Source: SHZI01 sp964407855
Lineage (GTDB): Bacteria; Pseudomonadota; Gammaproteobacteria; Steroidobacterales; GCA-2729495
Direction: 5' to 3'
NCBI GenBank assembly: GCA_964407855.1
Contig: CAYOXI010000001.1
Span: 1-64,000 of the forward strand
Length of the DNA: 64,000 nt
The notes beneath the pieces were generated by a model. It saw only the letters and a program-made list of their open reading frames with translations, did no database searches and was not told where the DNA came from. Positions 40,745 through 48,953 of this stretch are shown one piece after another. Position 1 is the stretch's first letter, and each line of letters opens with the position of its first letter. Position numbers and translations under genes: made by a program.

Positions 40745-42784
40745 TCACAGGGAAAAGGAGACACCGGCATAGGCATTGCGCCCCGTCACCGGATACAGAC
40801 TGCCGCTGTATCCGGAGGCAGCGGCCACTGCATCGAAAGCGTTGTTCAGGCCCGCGGACCAGCCGACGCGGCCGGTCTGCCACAGCAGCTTGAGATCAAC
40901 AAGCACGTAGGCACCGAGCTTCGGGTAGGTGGTCCCGGCAAAGTCGTTGCCGTCGGTCCGTTCGCCCACGTAGCGTCCGGCGATGCTCGCCACCAGGTCC
41001 GGGGTAGCGCTCCAGCGCAGGTTCAGCGCCGTTGTCCATTCGGGAACGAGTGGAACCGGCGCACCCGACCGGGAGAACTCGGCGCGGGTATAGCCCGCTG
41101 AGGCCAGCGCCAGCAGCGAGGCGTGGAGCTGCCAGCGAAGTTCGGCCTCAAAGCCGATCCGTTCGGTTGGCTCGGGCGCGTTCTGGTTGACGCCGAAACC
41201 GCTTTCGTCAGCGCCAAACAGGATCTCATCTTCTACGCGCAGGTAGAAAGCGGCCAGAGAGGTACTCACCGCTGTTGCAGGCCGCAGGCGAACCCCGGCA
41301 TCGAGGTGGCTCGAGCGCTGGGGAATCAGGGACCCCGGAGCCAGGGCGAGTTCATCCACATTCGGTACGCGGAAAGCGCGGCTGTAGTTGAGGTAGGCGG
41401 TGACGGCCGGACTCACGGCAAACACCAGTCCCGCGTCGGTCGCGGAGTTTCGCCACTCCTCATCCCGGACGTCGCTCCGCTGGCTCTCGGGACGGCAGTT
41501 CACCGGTACCTGCAGGCCGAGGATCTCGATGAAATCGCAAACCTCCACCAGCGAGTCCCGGAAGGTGTCCAGCCGGGTCCGGTTCTCCCGGTGGCCGAGG
41601 ATCAGCTGCCAGCGGTCAGCAAGCTGCCAATCGGTGGCCAGGAAGGCGCCGACGTCCTGCAGATCCTCGTTGAGCGCCGTACTGCGCCCGACGAGGCCGC
41701 GGCCGTTGTCCCGCCGGACGTAATCGGACCCCGAACCGGACAGGCCCAGCGTGATCTGGTGGCGCCCTGGCCCCGCCTCCAGCGGGAAGCTGACCACCCC
41801 TTCCCCGCCCAGGGTCTGCTCCTCGATGGATCCCAGTTGCTCGGCACGCGGCAGCAGCGGTGTATAGCCCAGCAGGAATTCGTTGCGCCGGTCGCGGAAC
41901 CAGCTGACCAGTGAAAGCGTCTTTCCGCCAGACAGTTCTGCGGTCAGCCCGGTGCGGTACCGGTCATCCCGTGTCTCGCCGCCGTCATCGGGTGTACGAC
42001 TCGCCCGACGTTCCCGGTCCGGGCCCCGGAAGTTTTCCGCGCTGACCGGGCCCGGCAGGCCGTAGTCATCGTCATGGAACTGGGCGGCAGCTGACAGGGT
42101 GAGTCCGGGCGTGGGATCGCCAGCCACGGCCAGCATCAGGTCCTTGCGGCGAAGATCCCCATTCTCCCGGTAGCCATCCGTGTCCTGGTAGGACGCACGG
42201 CCACCGAACCGGATGCGCTGCCCACCACCGGCGGCAAGGCTCAGGTCGGTTGTCCCAAACGAACCCGCAGACGCCGCACCTGACAGTGACAGCTCCGGCC
42301 GGGGCTCCCGCGTAATGATGTTGATGACCCCGCCCACCGCTCCGTTGCCGTAGCGGACGGCATTGGCGCCCCGTACGATTTCGATGCGCTCGATCTGGTC
42401 GAGCGCGACACTGGAGAAATCGGCACCCTGCAGGTCGGGTGAGTTCAGGCGTACGCCGTCCACCAGCACCACGACATTGCTGGTGTAGGTGTCACCCATG
42501 CCACGGATATCCACGCCGGCGAACTTGTCGTTGCCGGTCAGGGAACGGAGATTGACGTTGGCCTCGCGGGCAAGCAGTTCGACCAGTGTGCCGGACGGGG
42601 CCAGCCGGATGTCATCCTGGGTGATCACGCTGACGCTGCGCGGGATCAGTACCACAGGCGCGCTCCGCAGGCCGGTGACCACCACTTCGTCGAGTGCCGA
42701 GGCCATGCACGCGGGTGTGCTGGCCGCCAACAGGGCGGCGACGAGACTCCAGGTCGCGGGAAACCCTCCGGCCCTAACTGTCAT
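40745..42784 (-). CDS. btuB: TonB-dependent vitamin B12 receptor (BtuB-like)
   Basis: 679-residue outer-membrane receptor. After a signal peptide (residues 8-30) comes a TonB box-like LDEVVVTGLR and the plug domain (IPRSVSVITQDDI, VDIRGMGDTYTSNVVVLVDG, ERIEIVRGANAVRYGNGAVG, GVINIITR). The 22-stranded barrel follows and ends in NAYAGVSFSL with terminal aromatic and leucine. Corrinoid specificity is inferred from the cobalamin riboswitch upstream and the DUF4465 gene downstream. The ATG at 42784 has AGGGG and GGAG upstream; the TTG at 42805 is less likely. Confidence 0.9.
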   Translation of the reverse strand: MTVRAGGFPATWSLVAALLAASTPACMASALDEVVVTGLRSAPVVLIPRSVSVITQDDIRLAPSGTLVELLAREANVNLRSLTGNDKFAGVDIRGMGDTYTSNVVVLVDGVRLNSPDLQGADFSSVALDQIERIEIVRGANAVRYGNGAVGGVINIITREPRPELSLSGAASAGSFGTTDLSLAAGGGQRIRFGGRASYQDTDGYRENGDLRRKDLMLAVAGDPTPGLTLSAAAQFHDDDYGLPGPVSAENFRGPDRERRASRTPDDGGETRDDRYRTGLTAELSGGKTLSLVSWFRDRRNEFLLGYTPLLPRAEQLGSIEEQTLGGEGVVSFPLEAGPGRHQITLGLSGSGSDYVRRDNGRGLVGRSTALNEDLQDVGAFLATDWQLADRWQLILGHRENRTRLDTFRDSLVEVCDFIEILGLQVPVNCRPESQRSDVRDEEWRNSATDAGLVFAVSPAVTAYLNYSRAFRVPNVDELALAPGSLIPQRSSHLDAGVRLRPATAVSTSLAAFYLRVEDEILFGADESGFGVNQNAPEPTERIGFEAELRWQLHASLLALASAGYTRAEFSRSGAPVPLVPEWTTALNLRWSATPDLVASIAGRYVGERTDGNDFAGTTYPKLGAYVLVDLKLLWQTGRVGWSAGLNNAFDAVAAASGYSGSLYPVTGRNAYAGVSFSL

Positions 42785-42899
42785 GCCCCTGCTCCGGGAG
42801 TCCAAAGAACTCCTGGATCAGGGATGACAATGGGGGCAAGGAAAAGGGAACGAAACTGTTCTTGCCTGCCATGTCGCCCTCCGCGACCGCAAATGGAGT

Positions 42900-43060
42900 G
42901 TGGGTGTTAGCAGGCCGGTTCCGGACTTGTCACGGCGCCCGTCTGGATGACGAATGCCGGTACTTACCGTTGCGGGGGCAGTGCCGGACTGGCGACGAAT
43001 CGCGCACCGGCTTCCCGTTTAACCCTGCGGCCGAAACCATCAGGGCACCCGTTAACTGGG
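42900..43060 (-). promoter_or_regulatory. cobalamin (adenosylcobalamin) riboswitch
   Basis: Read on the minus strand the leader contains the conserved series GGTGCCCTGATGG, AACGGGAAGCCGGTG and CCGGCACTGCCCCCGCAACG (the latter spanning 42965-42986). GGTAAGTA then AAGTCCGGAACCGGCCTG complete the B12-box family consensus in order. The ends are approximate. About 115 bases separate it from the btuB ATG; a small GGAGT/ACTCC hairpin just before the Shine-Dalgarno could be the expression platform. It should repress btuB and the following genes when cobalamin is plentiful. No other gene lies in 42785-43113. Confidence 0.95.
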
Positions 43061-43113
43061 TAGCAGACTAGCCACGAGCCGGGTGGCCGTCAATCAAAAT
43101 CTCCGGGTCGGCT

Positions 43114-43671
43114 TCAGGATCGGTCAGCGAAACGTCGGGCGATGACGACGAAAGCCAGGTCCTCGCGGCGCGGCAGGCCAAAGCGGGGATTGCCGTAGGG
43201 AAAGGGGCGGGTCTCGCCCGTGAAGCGGTAGCCCCGGCGCTGGTACCAGTCGAGGAGGTCCCGGCGCTGGCGGATCACCGTCATGTACAACCCCTGGCAG
43301 TGCCATTCCTCAGCAGCGATCCGCTCGCACTCGCCGAGCAGCGCGCTGCCGATGCCGGTACCCTGGGCCTCGGGCTGCACCGCGAACATCCCGAAATAGG
43401 CCTGGCCTGACGCTGGCTGCAGGTGGGCGCAGGCAAGCAGCGCACCATCACGTTCTGCCAGCACCACCCGTGAGCCCGGCTGCCCGATGAGGGCACTCAC
43501 CGTCTCCTCGTCCGTCCTCTGGCCGTCGAGGAGATCGGCCTCTGTGGTCCAGCCCCGCCGGCTGTGCTCCCCCCGATAGGCCGACTCGACGAGCGCCACG
43601 ACGGCCTCTGCGTCTTCCGCAGAAGCGGCGCGGAAAATCAGGGGCGACGTCGGTGTACGCAGATCACCCAA
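43114..43671 (-). CDS. GNAT-family N-acetyltransferase
   Basis: 185-residue acetyltransferase: LIFRAASAEDAEAVVALVES, GQAYFGMFAVQPEAQGTGIG (acetyl-CoA pyrophosphate loop Q-x-x-G-x-G), SALLGECERIA, and the C-terminal YQRRGYRFTGETRPFPYGNP typical of the family. The substrate is unknown. The TTG at 43671 lies two bases after the UbiD stop and has no Shine-Dalgarno, so it probably depends on translational coupling. Confidence 0.85.
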   Translation of the reverse strand: MGDLRTPTSPLIFRAASAEDAEAVVALVESAYRGEHSRRGWTTEADLLDGQRTDEETVSALIGQPGSRVVLAERDGALLACAHLQPASGQAYFGMFAVQPEAQGTGIGSALLGECERIAAEEWHCQGLYMTVIRQRRDLLDWYQRRGYRFTGETRPFPYGNPRFGLPRREDLAFVVIARRFADRS

Positions 43672-43673
43672 TA

Positions 43674-45323
43674 CTAGTATGGTTTTCTAATCAATTGATT
43701 AGGCCATTTTCTTAGAATCTTACTGACAATATCCGGTGCCACCGCCGCCTCATAGAGATTGCGATTCAGGGCCGGAAATACCCTGGGGCCACCTTCCTCT
43801 GGCCACTGCATCGTGGCGTCGATGGCGATCTTGCTGGTGGTCTTCCCATCCGGTGAACTCGGCTCGAAGAATGAAGCCGGCTTGGAGGGATAGATTTCGG
43901 TGGCCGGTCCCGGCTGCCAGCGACTGCCGAGGGCCAGGAGCATCTCTGACTGGTTCATGACATCAAGGTCGTCGTCCACTACCACTACCAGCTTCGCGAT
44001 CAGCGAGCGCTCCGAAATCGCCTTGGCGATCTCAAGGCCGAGGCCCGGACGATCCTTCCTGATGCTGACGTAATAGATGCCCTTGCTGTCATCGTGGTAG
44101 TAAATCTGTGTGATCTGGGGAAAGCGCTGCTTCCAGAGGACATCCGAGTACGCATCCATCGGCGCCCGGCAGAAACCACCGCCAATGCTGGTAAAGCTGT
44201 TCATCAGGATCGGGTTGCGCCGGTGCGTGATCCGGAGGACGTCGAAGAAAAACCGGTCGTCGTTGACATCGCCCAGATAACCGTATGCCTCGTGGTAGGG
44301 CCCCTCCCGGCCAACGCGGGTCAGGTCCACATCGCCCTCGATCACCATCTCGGACCAGGCGGGAACCATCAGGTCACCGAGATCACATTTGACCACCGGT
44401 AGCGCCTTGCCCCGGAGGCCGCCGACGTAGGCCAGTTCATCCACGGGTTTGCGCCCGGTGATCGGCACCCGTGAACCACTGACTACCCACGTAGCGGGAT
44501 CCTGCCCGAGGATGATGGCGATGCGCATCGACCTGTCACCCCGCTCCATCGCCCGGTTGAACATGCGATTGGCGGTTTGTCCGGGCTCGGAGTTGAGCAT
44601 GATGCTGCGTGGTCCGGTGATCTCGCAGCGGTAGGTTCCCAGATTCTGGCCCCATTCGGGATCTGCTGACACCGTCGTCCCGGTGTTGATATAGCGGCCA
44701 GCATCAGCGGGATTGCCCTGGATGAAGGCAAAGGATTCGATATCTATCGCGTCGCCCTCCAGCACGACTTCCTTGCAGGCGGCTTTCTCCCGTGCAACCA
44801 CCTCCGGTGGAATCTGGGGATAATCCCCGCCGTTCTTCTCCAGCAGGCCGACCATGTGGCGCAGGCCGATCCGGTAGGAATTGCGCGGGTCGATCAGGTC
44901 CGGTTCGAGGCCCCAGGTGAGGGCCTCCTGGTGCAGATGGCTCTGGTAGTTGGCGACCAGGGGACCCTTCACCCACCGCCCGTTGATACGGATATTCTCG
45001 AAGATCGCAACCGGCGCGCCATACAGGCCGAAGGTATCCGTCAGGTGATACATGATGGCGGTGCCTTCCCAGGCATCCTGGTCCACATCCCGAAAACGGA
45101 TCAGCAGGCCGTGATCCTCCAGCATGGCCAGGTAGTCGCGAATACTGTCAAAGGGCGGGGCATGAGATGACCGCCGGGGGATACGGATGCCGGTGGGCCG
45201 GTCAGGGCTGGCCTCGGCTGCAACCGGCAGAGCCAGGCTGGCTGCGGCCGCCGTGAGACCGGTGGCGGCCATGAGCCTGCGTCGCGAATACTGCGGCTGG
45301 TTATCGCGGGGGAAATCAGTCAT
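43674..45323 (-). CDS. UbiD-family decarboxylase with Tat signal
   Basis: 549-residue UbiD-like (de)carboxylase, normally a cytosolic prenylated-FMN enzyme acting on aromatic or alpha,beta-unsaturated acids. NTGTTVSADPEWGQNLGTYR and RSIMLNSEPGQTANRMF fit the prFMN/metal region. The Glu-Arg-Glu catalytic set is suggested by YRCEITG, EMVIEGDVD and REGPYHEAYG. Uniquely, the N-terminus carries a twin-arginine leader (SRRRLMAATGLTAAAASLAL, then PVAAEAS), implying export. GGAGG lies 8 bases before ATG 45323. No ubiX is nearby. It is followed by the GNAT gene. Confidence 0.88.
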   Translation of the reverse strand: MTDFPRDNQPQYSRRRLMAATGLTAAAASLALPVAAEASPDRPTGIRIPRRSSHAPPFDSIRDYLAMLEDHGLLIRFRDVDQDAWEGTAIMYHLTDTFGLYGAPVAIFENIRINGRWVKGPLVANYQSHLHQEALTWGLEPDLIDPRNSYRIGLRHMVGLLEKNGGDYPQIPPEVVAREKAACKEVVLEGDAIDIESFAFIQGNPADAGRYINTGTTVSADPEWGQNLGTYRCEITGPRSIMLNSEPGQTANRMFNRAMERGDRSMRIAIILGQDPATWVVSGSRVPITGRKPVDELAYVGGLRGKALPVVKCDLGDLMVPAWSEMVIEGDVDLTRVGREGPYHEAYGYLGDVNDDRFFFDVLRITHRRNPILMNSFTSIGGGFCRAPMDAYSDVLWKQRFPQITQIYYHDDSKGIYYVSIRKDRPGLGLEIAKAISERSLIAKLVVVVDDDLDVMNQSEMLLALGSRWQPGPATEIYPSKPASFFEPSSPDGKTTSKIAIDATMQWPEEGGPRVFPALNRNLYEAAVAPDIVSKILRKWPNQLIRKPY

Positions 45324-45355
45324 TGATCCTGCCTCCGTCTGGCGATGGACTCCCG

Positions 45356-46174
45356 TCAGCGGAGTTCGCTGCCGGACTGGTCCTCGAAATAGAACAAACC
45401 TATCCCCACAGCCCCCGAGGGCTGGCGGTTGCCCAGGTCTTCGGCCTCGGCCAATGCGTCGTCGATCTCCTCGGAGAACTCGCCAAGACGCCTCGTCAGC
45501 TGCTCCTCAAGCTCCCGCCTCTGGTGCGAAGCAATGAAGTGATTGCGGACAACACGCTGGAAGCGCAACCCGTCGGCGTTTGATGCCTGGACATTGCGAG
45601 CCACCGTCAGGGCCAGTGGACGCATGCCGAACTGCAGCCCTTGCAGCAGGCGATCACCCGCATCGACCGGAACGAAATACCGGTGAACGGCAGTGAGGCG
45701 GCCATCATTACCCGCCACCACTGCCCCGACGCGGATCAATTCAGTGCGAAGCAAATCTGCGGAAACACCAGTCGCAGAAGCATCCACCAGGGTCTCGAAG
45801 GAATCCGTATCCCCCGCCCATTCGAGGCTTCTGGGTACACCCCGCGGGCTGCAGAACCGGGCATCGGTGTGCCAGAGGTGCAGCAGTTCGGCCAGTGGAT
45901 TGCGGGGCGCCGGATCCGGCAAGCCGGCCAGCAGCGCGGATTCACGGATCCGTCGCACTTCCTTGCGGCTCATGCCGGTCAGTACGGCCATCCGGGAAAT
46001 ATTCACCGGCTGGCCGCGCAGATCAGCCTCGTCTGCTGCAGCATCTACATAGGCGCTCTTGGCCAGTTCGGCGAAATCCTGCCACGACACACCAAAGCGG
46101 AGCAGCATCGAGGCAACCGGCCGCAGCGTGGCGAACAGCACCGAGTGGATGAGCGACCGGGTGGTCTGGTTCAT
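45356..46174 (-). CDS. DUF6502 family protein
   Basis: 272-residue soluble protein from the ATG at 46174. The N-terminal helical region LRFGVSWQDFAELAKSAYVD is followed by MAVLTGMSRKEVRRIRE, a helix-turn-helix-like element. LHLWHTDARFCSPRGVPRSL and a C-terminal helical segment REL-EEQLTRRLGEFSEEIDD follow. This matches DUF6502 proteins of gammaproteobacteria (by recall). Function is unknown; the HTH-like part suggests DNA binding. It is 71 bases downstream of ligA and 32 upstream of the ubiD-like gene on the same strand. Confidence 0.75.
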   Translation of the reverse strand: MNQTTRSLIHSVLFATLRPVASMLLRFGVSWQDFAELAKSAYVDAAADEADLRGQPVNISRMAVLTGMSRKEVRRIRESALLAGLPDPAPRNPLAELLHLWHTDARFCSPRGVPRSLEWAGDTDSFETLVDASATGVSADLLRTELIRVGAVVAGNDGRLTAVHRYFVPVDAGDRLLQGLQFGMRPLALTVARNVQASNADGLRFQRVVRNHFIASHQRRELEEQLTRRLGEFSEEIDDALAEAEDLGNRQPSGAVGIGLFYFEDQSGSELR

Positions 46175-46245
46175 CGGCGGACTATAGTGGCGGTGGATCA
46201 GGAGGGTCAACGCAACCGGGGCGACCAGACGGGGATTGCCGCCTG

Positions 46246-48282
46246 TCAATCTGCCTGCCGGGCAACGAGCAGCAGGCGGAAGGCCTCCTCGGTCAGGACC
46301 GGAACACCGAGTTTTTCGGCGCGAACCAGCTTCGATCCCGGATTCTCGCCTGCGATGAGAAAATCCGTCCTGGCCGTGATGGTGCCGGTCACCCGCCCCC
46401 CGAGAGCCTCGATCCGCTCCCTGACCTCGTCGCGTCCCATGCCGGAAATCGTCCCTGTGAGGACCAAGGTCTTGCCCAGTAATGGCTGAGGCGCGTGGTC
46501 CGTATCTGCCCGACTCTCGTCCCAGTGCACGCCCTGGCTGCGCAGTTGATCTATGACGGCAAGGTTGTGCGGTTGCCTGAAGAAAGTGGCAATCTGCCCC
46601 GCCATCACCGGGCCAACGTCGCGGATGGCTTCAAGCGCCTCTTTATCGGCCGACATCAGGTCATCAAGGACTGGAAAATTCCGGGCCAGCAACTTGCTGG
46701 TGGCTTGTCCGACTTCCGGAATACCGAGTCCAAGAAGGAATCTGGCGAGCGTGGTCGACTTGCTGGCCTCAAGCGTTGCCACGAGTCGTCGGGCCGACTT
46801 TTCCCCCATGCGATCCAGGGACGCGAGGGTGCTGGCATCCAGGCGATACAGGTCGGCTGCACTCCTGACCAGATCCTGCTCAACCAGCTGGTCAATCAAC
46901 TGGGGCCCGAGGCCCTCGATGTCGAGTGCGGGCCGGGCGGCAAAATGCCGCAGGGCTTCCTTGCGCTGGGCAGGACACACGAGACCACCCGCACAACGCA
47001 GGGCAACGGCGCCCTCGACGCGCACGGTTTCGGAGCCGCAGGCGGGACAGTGATCCGGTATGGGAATCGGAACGGTCCCGGCCGGTCGTCGGTCCAGAAC
47101 CACACCAACTACTTCGGGAATCACATCGCCGGCCCGACGCACGATCACGGTATCTCCAATCCGCACATCCTTGCGGTGCAATTCGTCCAGGTTGTGAAGT
47201 GTGGCATTGCTCACCGTCGCCCCACCGACGAAGACCGGTTCCAGGCGGGCAACGGGCGTCAGCGTCCCCGTCCGGCCAACCTGGAATTCCACCGCGTCGA
47301 CCCGGGTGAGCTGCTCCTCTGCCTGGAACTTGTGGGCAATGGCCCAACGCGGCGCCCTGGCCAGGTTGCCAAGGCGCTGCTGCAGGCCGTAGTCGTCGAC
47401 CTTATAGACCACTCCATCGGTTTCGTAGGGAAGATCGGCCCGCCTCGCCAGCAGACTCGCGTAGTACTGAAGGCAGCCTTCCGAACCAGTGACAACCTCA
47501 GCTTCCCGCGCCACGGGGAGCCCCCAGCTGCGCAGGCGGCCCAGTGTCGCGCTGTGGGTTCCGGGCAGGACACCACTGGCCACTGCACCGACGCCATAGG
47601 CCAAAAAAGCCAGGGGCCGCACGGCTGTCAGGCGTGGATCCAGTTGCCGAAGACTCCCTGCCGCAGCGTTCCGGGGATTGACGAAGAGCTTCTCGCCCGC
47701 CTTGCGGGCCTCGTCATTCAGCCTCTGAAAGGCCGCCCGGGGCATGAAGATCTCGCCGCGCACTTCCAGCTTCGCCGGCAGGTCGTCGCCCCGCAGACGA
47801 AGCGGCACCGAGCGGATGGTCCGGACATTGTGGCTGACGTCCTCACCGGTAGTACCGTCACCCCGCGTCCCAGCCTGGTGTAGTGCACCACTGACATAGA
47901 TCAGGTTGATCGCGACTCCGTCCAGTTTGGGTTCGGCTGAATAGCTGAGAGGACCAGCACTGCCCAATCGCTCCCTGGCTCGCTGGTCAAAGGCCACGAT
48001 GTCCTCGGGGGAAAAGGCATTGTCCAGCGACAACATCGCTGTCCCGTGCCGGAGCTCCGCGAAACCGGCCACCGCCGTGCCACCAACACGCTGGGTCGGA
48101 GAGTCGCTGGTGACCAGGTCCGGAAAACTCGCCTCAAGGGCGATCAGCTCGCGGAACAACCGGTCGTATTCAGCGTCCGGGATCGTGGGTGCATCAAGGA
48201 CGTAGTAGCTGAAGTTGTGAGCATCAAGCTGCTGTCGCAGTTCGACCGCCCGCCGTTTCGCCTCGGCTGGAGCACCTTTCAT
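46246..48282 (-). CDS. ligA: NAD-dependent DNA ligase LigA
   Basis: Seals nicks in replication and repair using NAD. The 678-residue protein is complete. The Ia domain has YYVLDAPTIPDAEYDRLF; the nucleotidyl-transferase domain has the adenylated Lys in AEPKLDGVAI and RGDGTTGEDVSHN. A four-cysteine zinc finger (CPACGSE...LRCAGGLVCPAQ), helix-hairpin-helix repeats (residues about 430-580) and a C-terminal BRCT domain (LLGKTLVLTGTISGMGRDEV) complete it. It starts 14 bases after zipA ends. Confidence 0.98.
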   Translation of the reverse strand: MKGAPAEAKRRAVELRQQLDAHNFSYYVLDAPTIPDAEYDRLFRELIALEASFPDLVTSDSPTQRVGGTAVAGFAELRHGTAMLSLDNAFSPEDIVAFDQRARERLGSAGPLSYSAEPKLDGVAINLIYVSGALHQAGTRGDGTTGEDVSHNVRTIRSVPLRLRGDDLPAKLEVRGEIFMPRAAFQRLNDEARKAGEKLFVNPRNAAAGSLRQLDPRLTAVRPLAFLAYGVGAVASGVLPGTHSATLGRLRSWGLPVAREAEVVTGSEGCLQYYASLLARRADLPYETDGVVYKVDDYGLQQRLGNLARAPRWAIAHKFQAEEQLTRVDAVEFQVGRTGTLTPVARLEPVFVGGATVSNATLHNLDELHRKDVRIGDTVIVRRAGDVIPEVVGVVLDRRPAGTVPIPIPDHCPACGSETVRVEGAVALRCAGGLVCPAQRKEALRHFAARPALDIEGLGPQLIDQLVEQDLVRSAADLYRLDASTLASLDRMGEKSARRLVATLEASKSTTLARFLLGLGIPEVGQATSKLLARNFPVLDDLMSADKEALEAIRDVGPVMAGQIATFFRQPHNLAVIDQLRSQGVHWDESRADTDHAPQPLLGKTLVLTGTISGMGRDEVRERIEALGGRVTGTITARTDFLIAGENPGSKLVRAEKLGVPVLTEEAFRLLLVARQAD

Positions 48283-48296
48283 GCGTGACGGGCGCG

Positions 48297-48941
48297 CTAT
48301 CCGGCTCGGCCCCGACGATGCTGGAACTGGATCACTTCCTCGCGGAGATAGCGCTCCCGCTGGACGCTGAGGGTGCTCCCCTGCTCGTCCACGAGGTCGC
48401 CACCGAGCCGGGCGGCCATCGCGCGCGCTGCTGCCATCATCGCATCGAAAGCCACAACGCCATCGACCGGGCCCGGCAGGCCGAGAAACAGGCTGACGCC
48501 CGGATACACGTCAGTCTGCAGCTGTGTCAGGTCGAAAGAGCCGGGCTCGACGAGGCTGGCCACGCTGAACACCGGATCCTCATCATGGTCACGGTCGGAT
48601 GGATAGCGATGAAAGATTCCGAAGCGGCCATGACGCAGACCCACGCTGCGCATCGCCAGTACAACCTCCTCGGCGGGAAAAGGCCTGCTGATCCTGCCCA
48701 TCAGCCGGATGGTGACGATCTTGGCCGGGAGCGTCACCGGCGGGCCGCCGGCTTCCGCGGGTGGACCCAGCACCGGTTCCACACGCTTCTCCGCAGCGGG
48801 CACCGGCAGTGAGGCCTCAGGGGAACGGCCAGCAATGCGGCCAGGCATGCGGGGGAGTTGCGACCGGAACCGGGTCCAGAGGAACAGGCCGCCGAGCACC
48901 GCCAGCGCGATGAGAAGCAGGACCCAGCGAAGATCAGTCAC
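48297..48941 (-). CDS. zipA: cell division protein ZipA
   Basis: 214-residue essential divisome protein tethering FtsZ to the membrane. One N-terminal helix (WVLLLIALAVLGGLFLWTRF) is followed by a short basic/proline linker, much shorter than in E. coli ZipA (328 residues). The FtsZ-binding domain has IVTIRLMGRISRPFPAEEV, GLRHGRFGIFHRY, FSVASLVEPGSFDL and PGVSLFLGLPGPVDGVVAFD. The GTG at 48941 is the start. The smc-zipA-ligA order is conserved in gammaproteobacteria. Confidence 0.92.
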   Translation of the reverse strand: MTDLRWVLLLIALAVLGGLFLWTRFRSQLPRMPGRIAGRSPEASLPVPAAEKRVEPVLGPPAEAGGPPVTLPAKIVTIRLMGRISRPFPAEEVVLAMRSVGLRHGRFGIFHRYPSDRDHDEDPVFSVASLVEPGSFDLTQLQTDVYPGVSLFLGLPGPVDGVVAFDAMMAAARAMAARLGGDLVDEQGSTLSVQRERYLREEVIQFQHRRGRAG

Positions 48942-48953
48942 GACCGCCGCGCA

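Noticed and set aside
46495..47883. A 462-codon open frame on the plus strand
   Set aside because: It is entirely antisense to ligA, which is complete and conserved; no motif and no ribosome-binding site.
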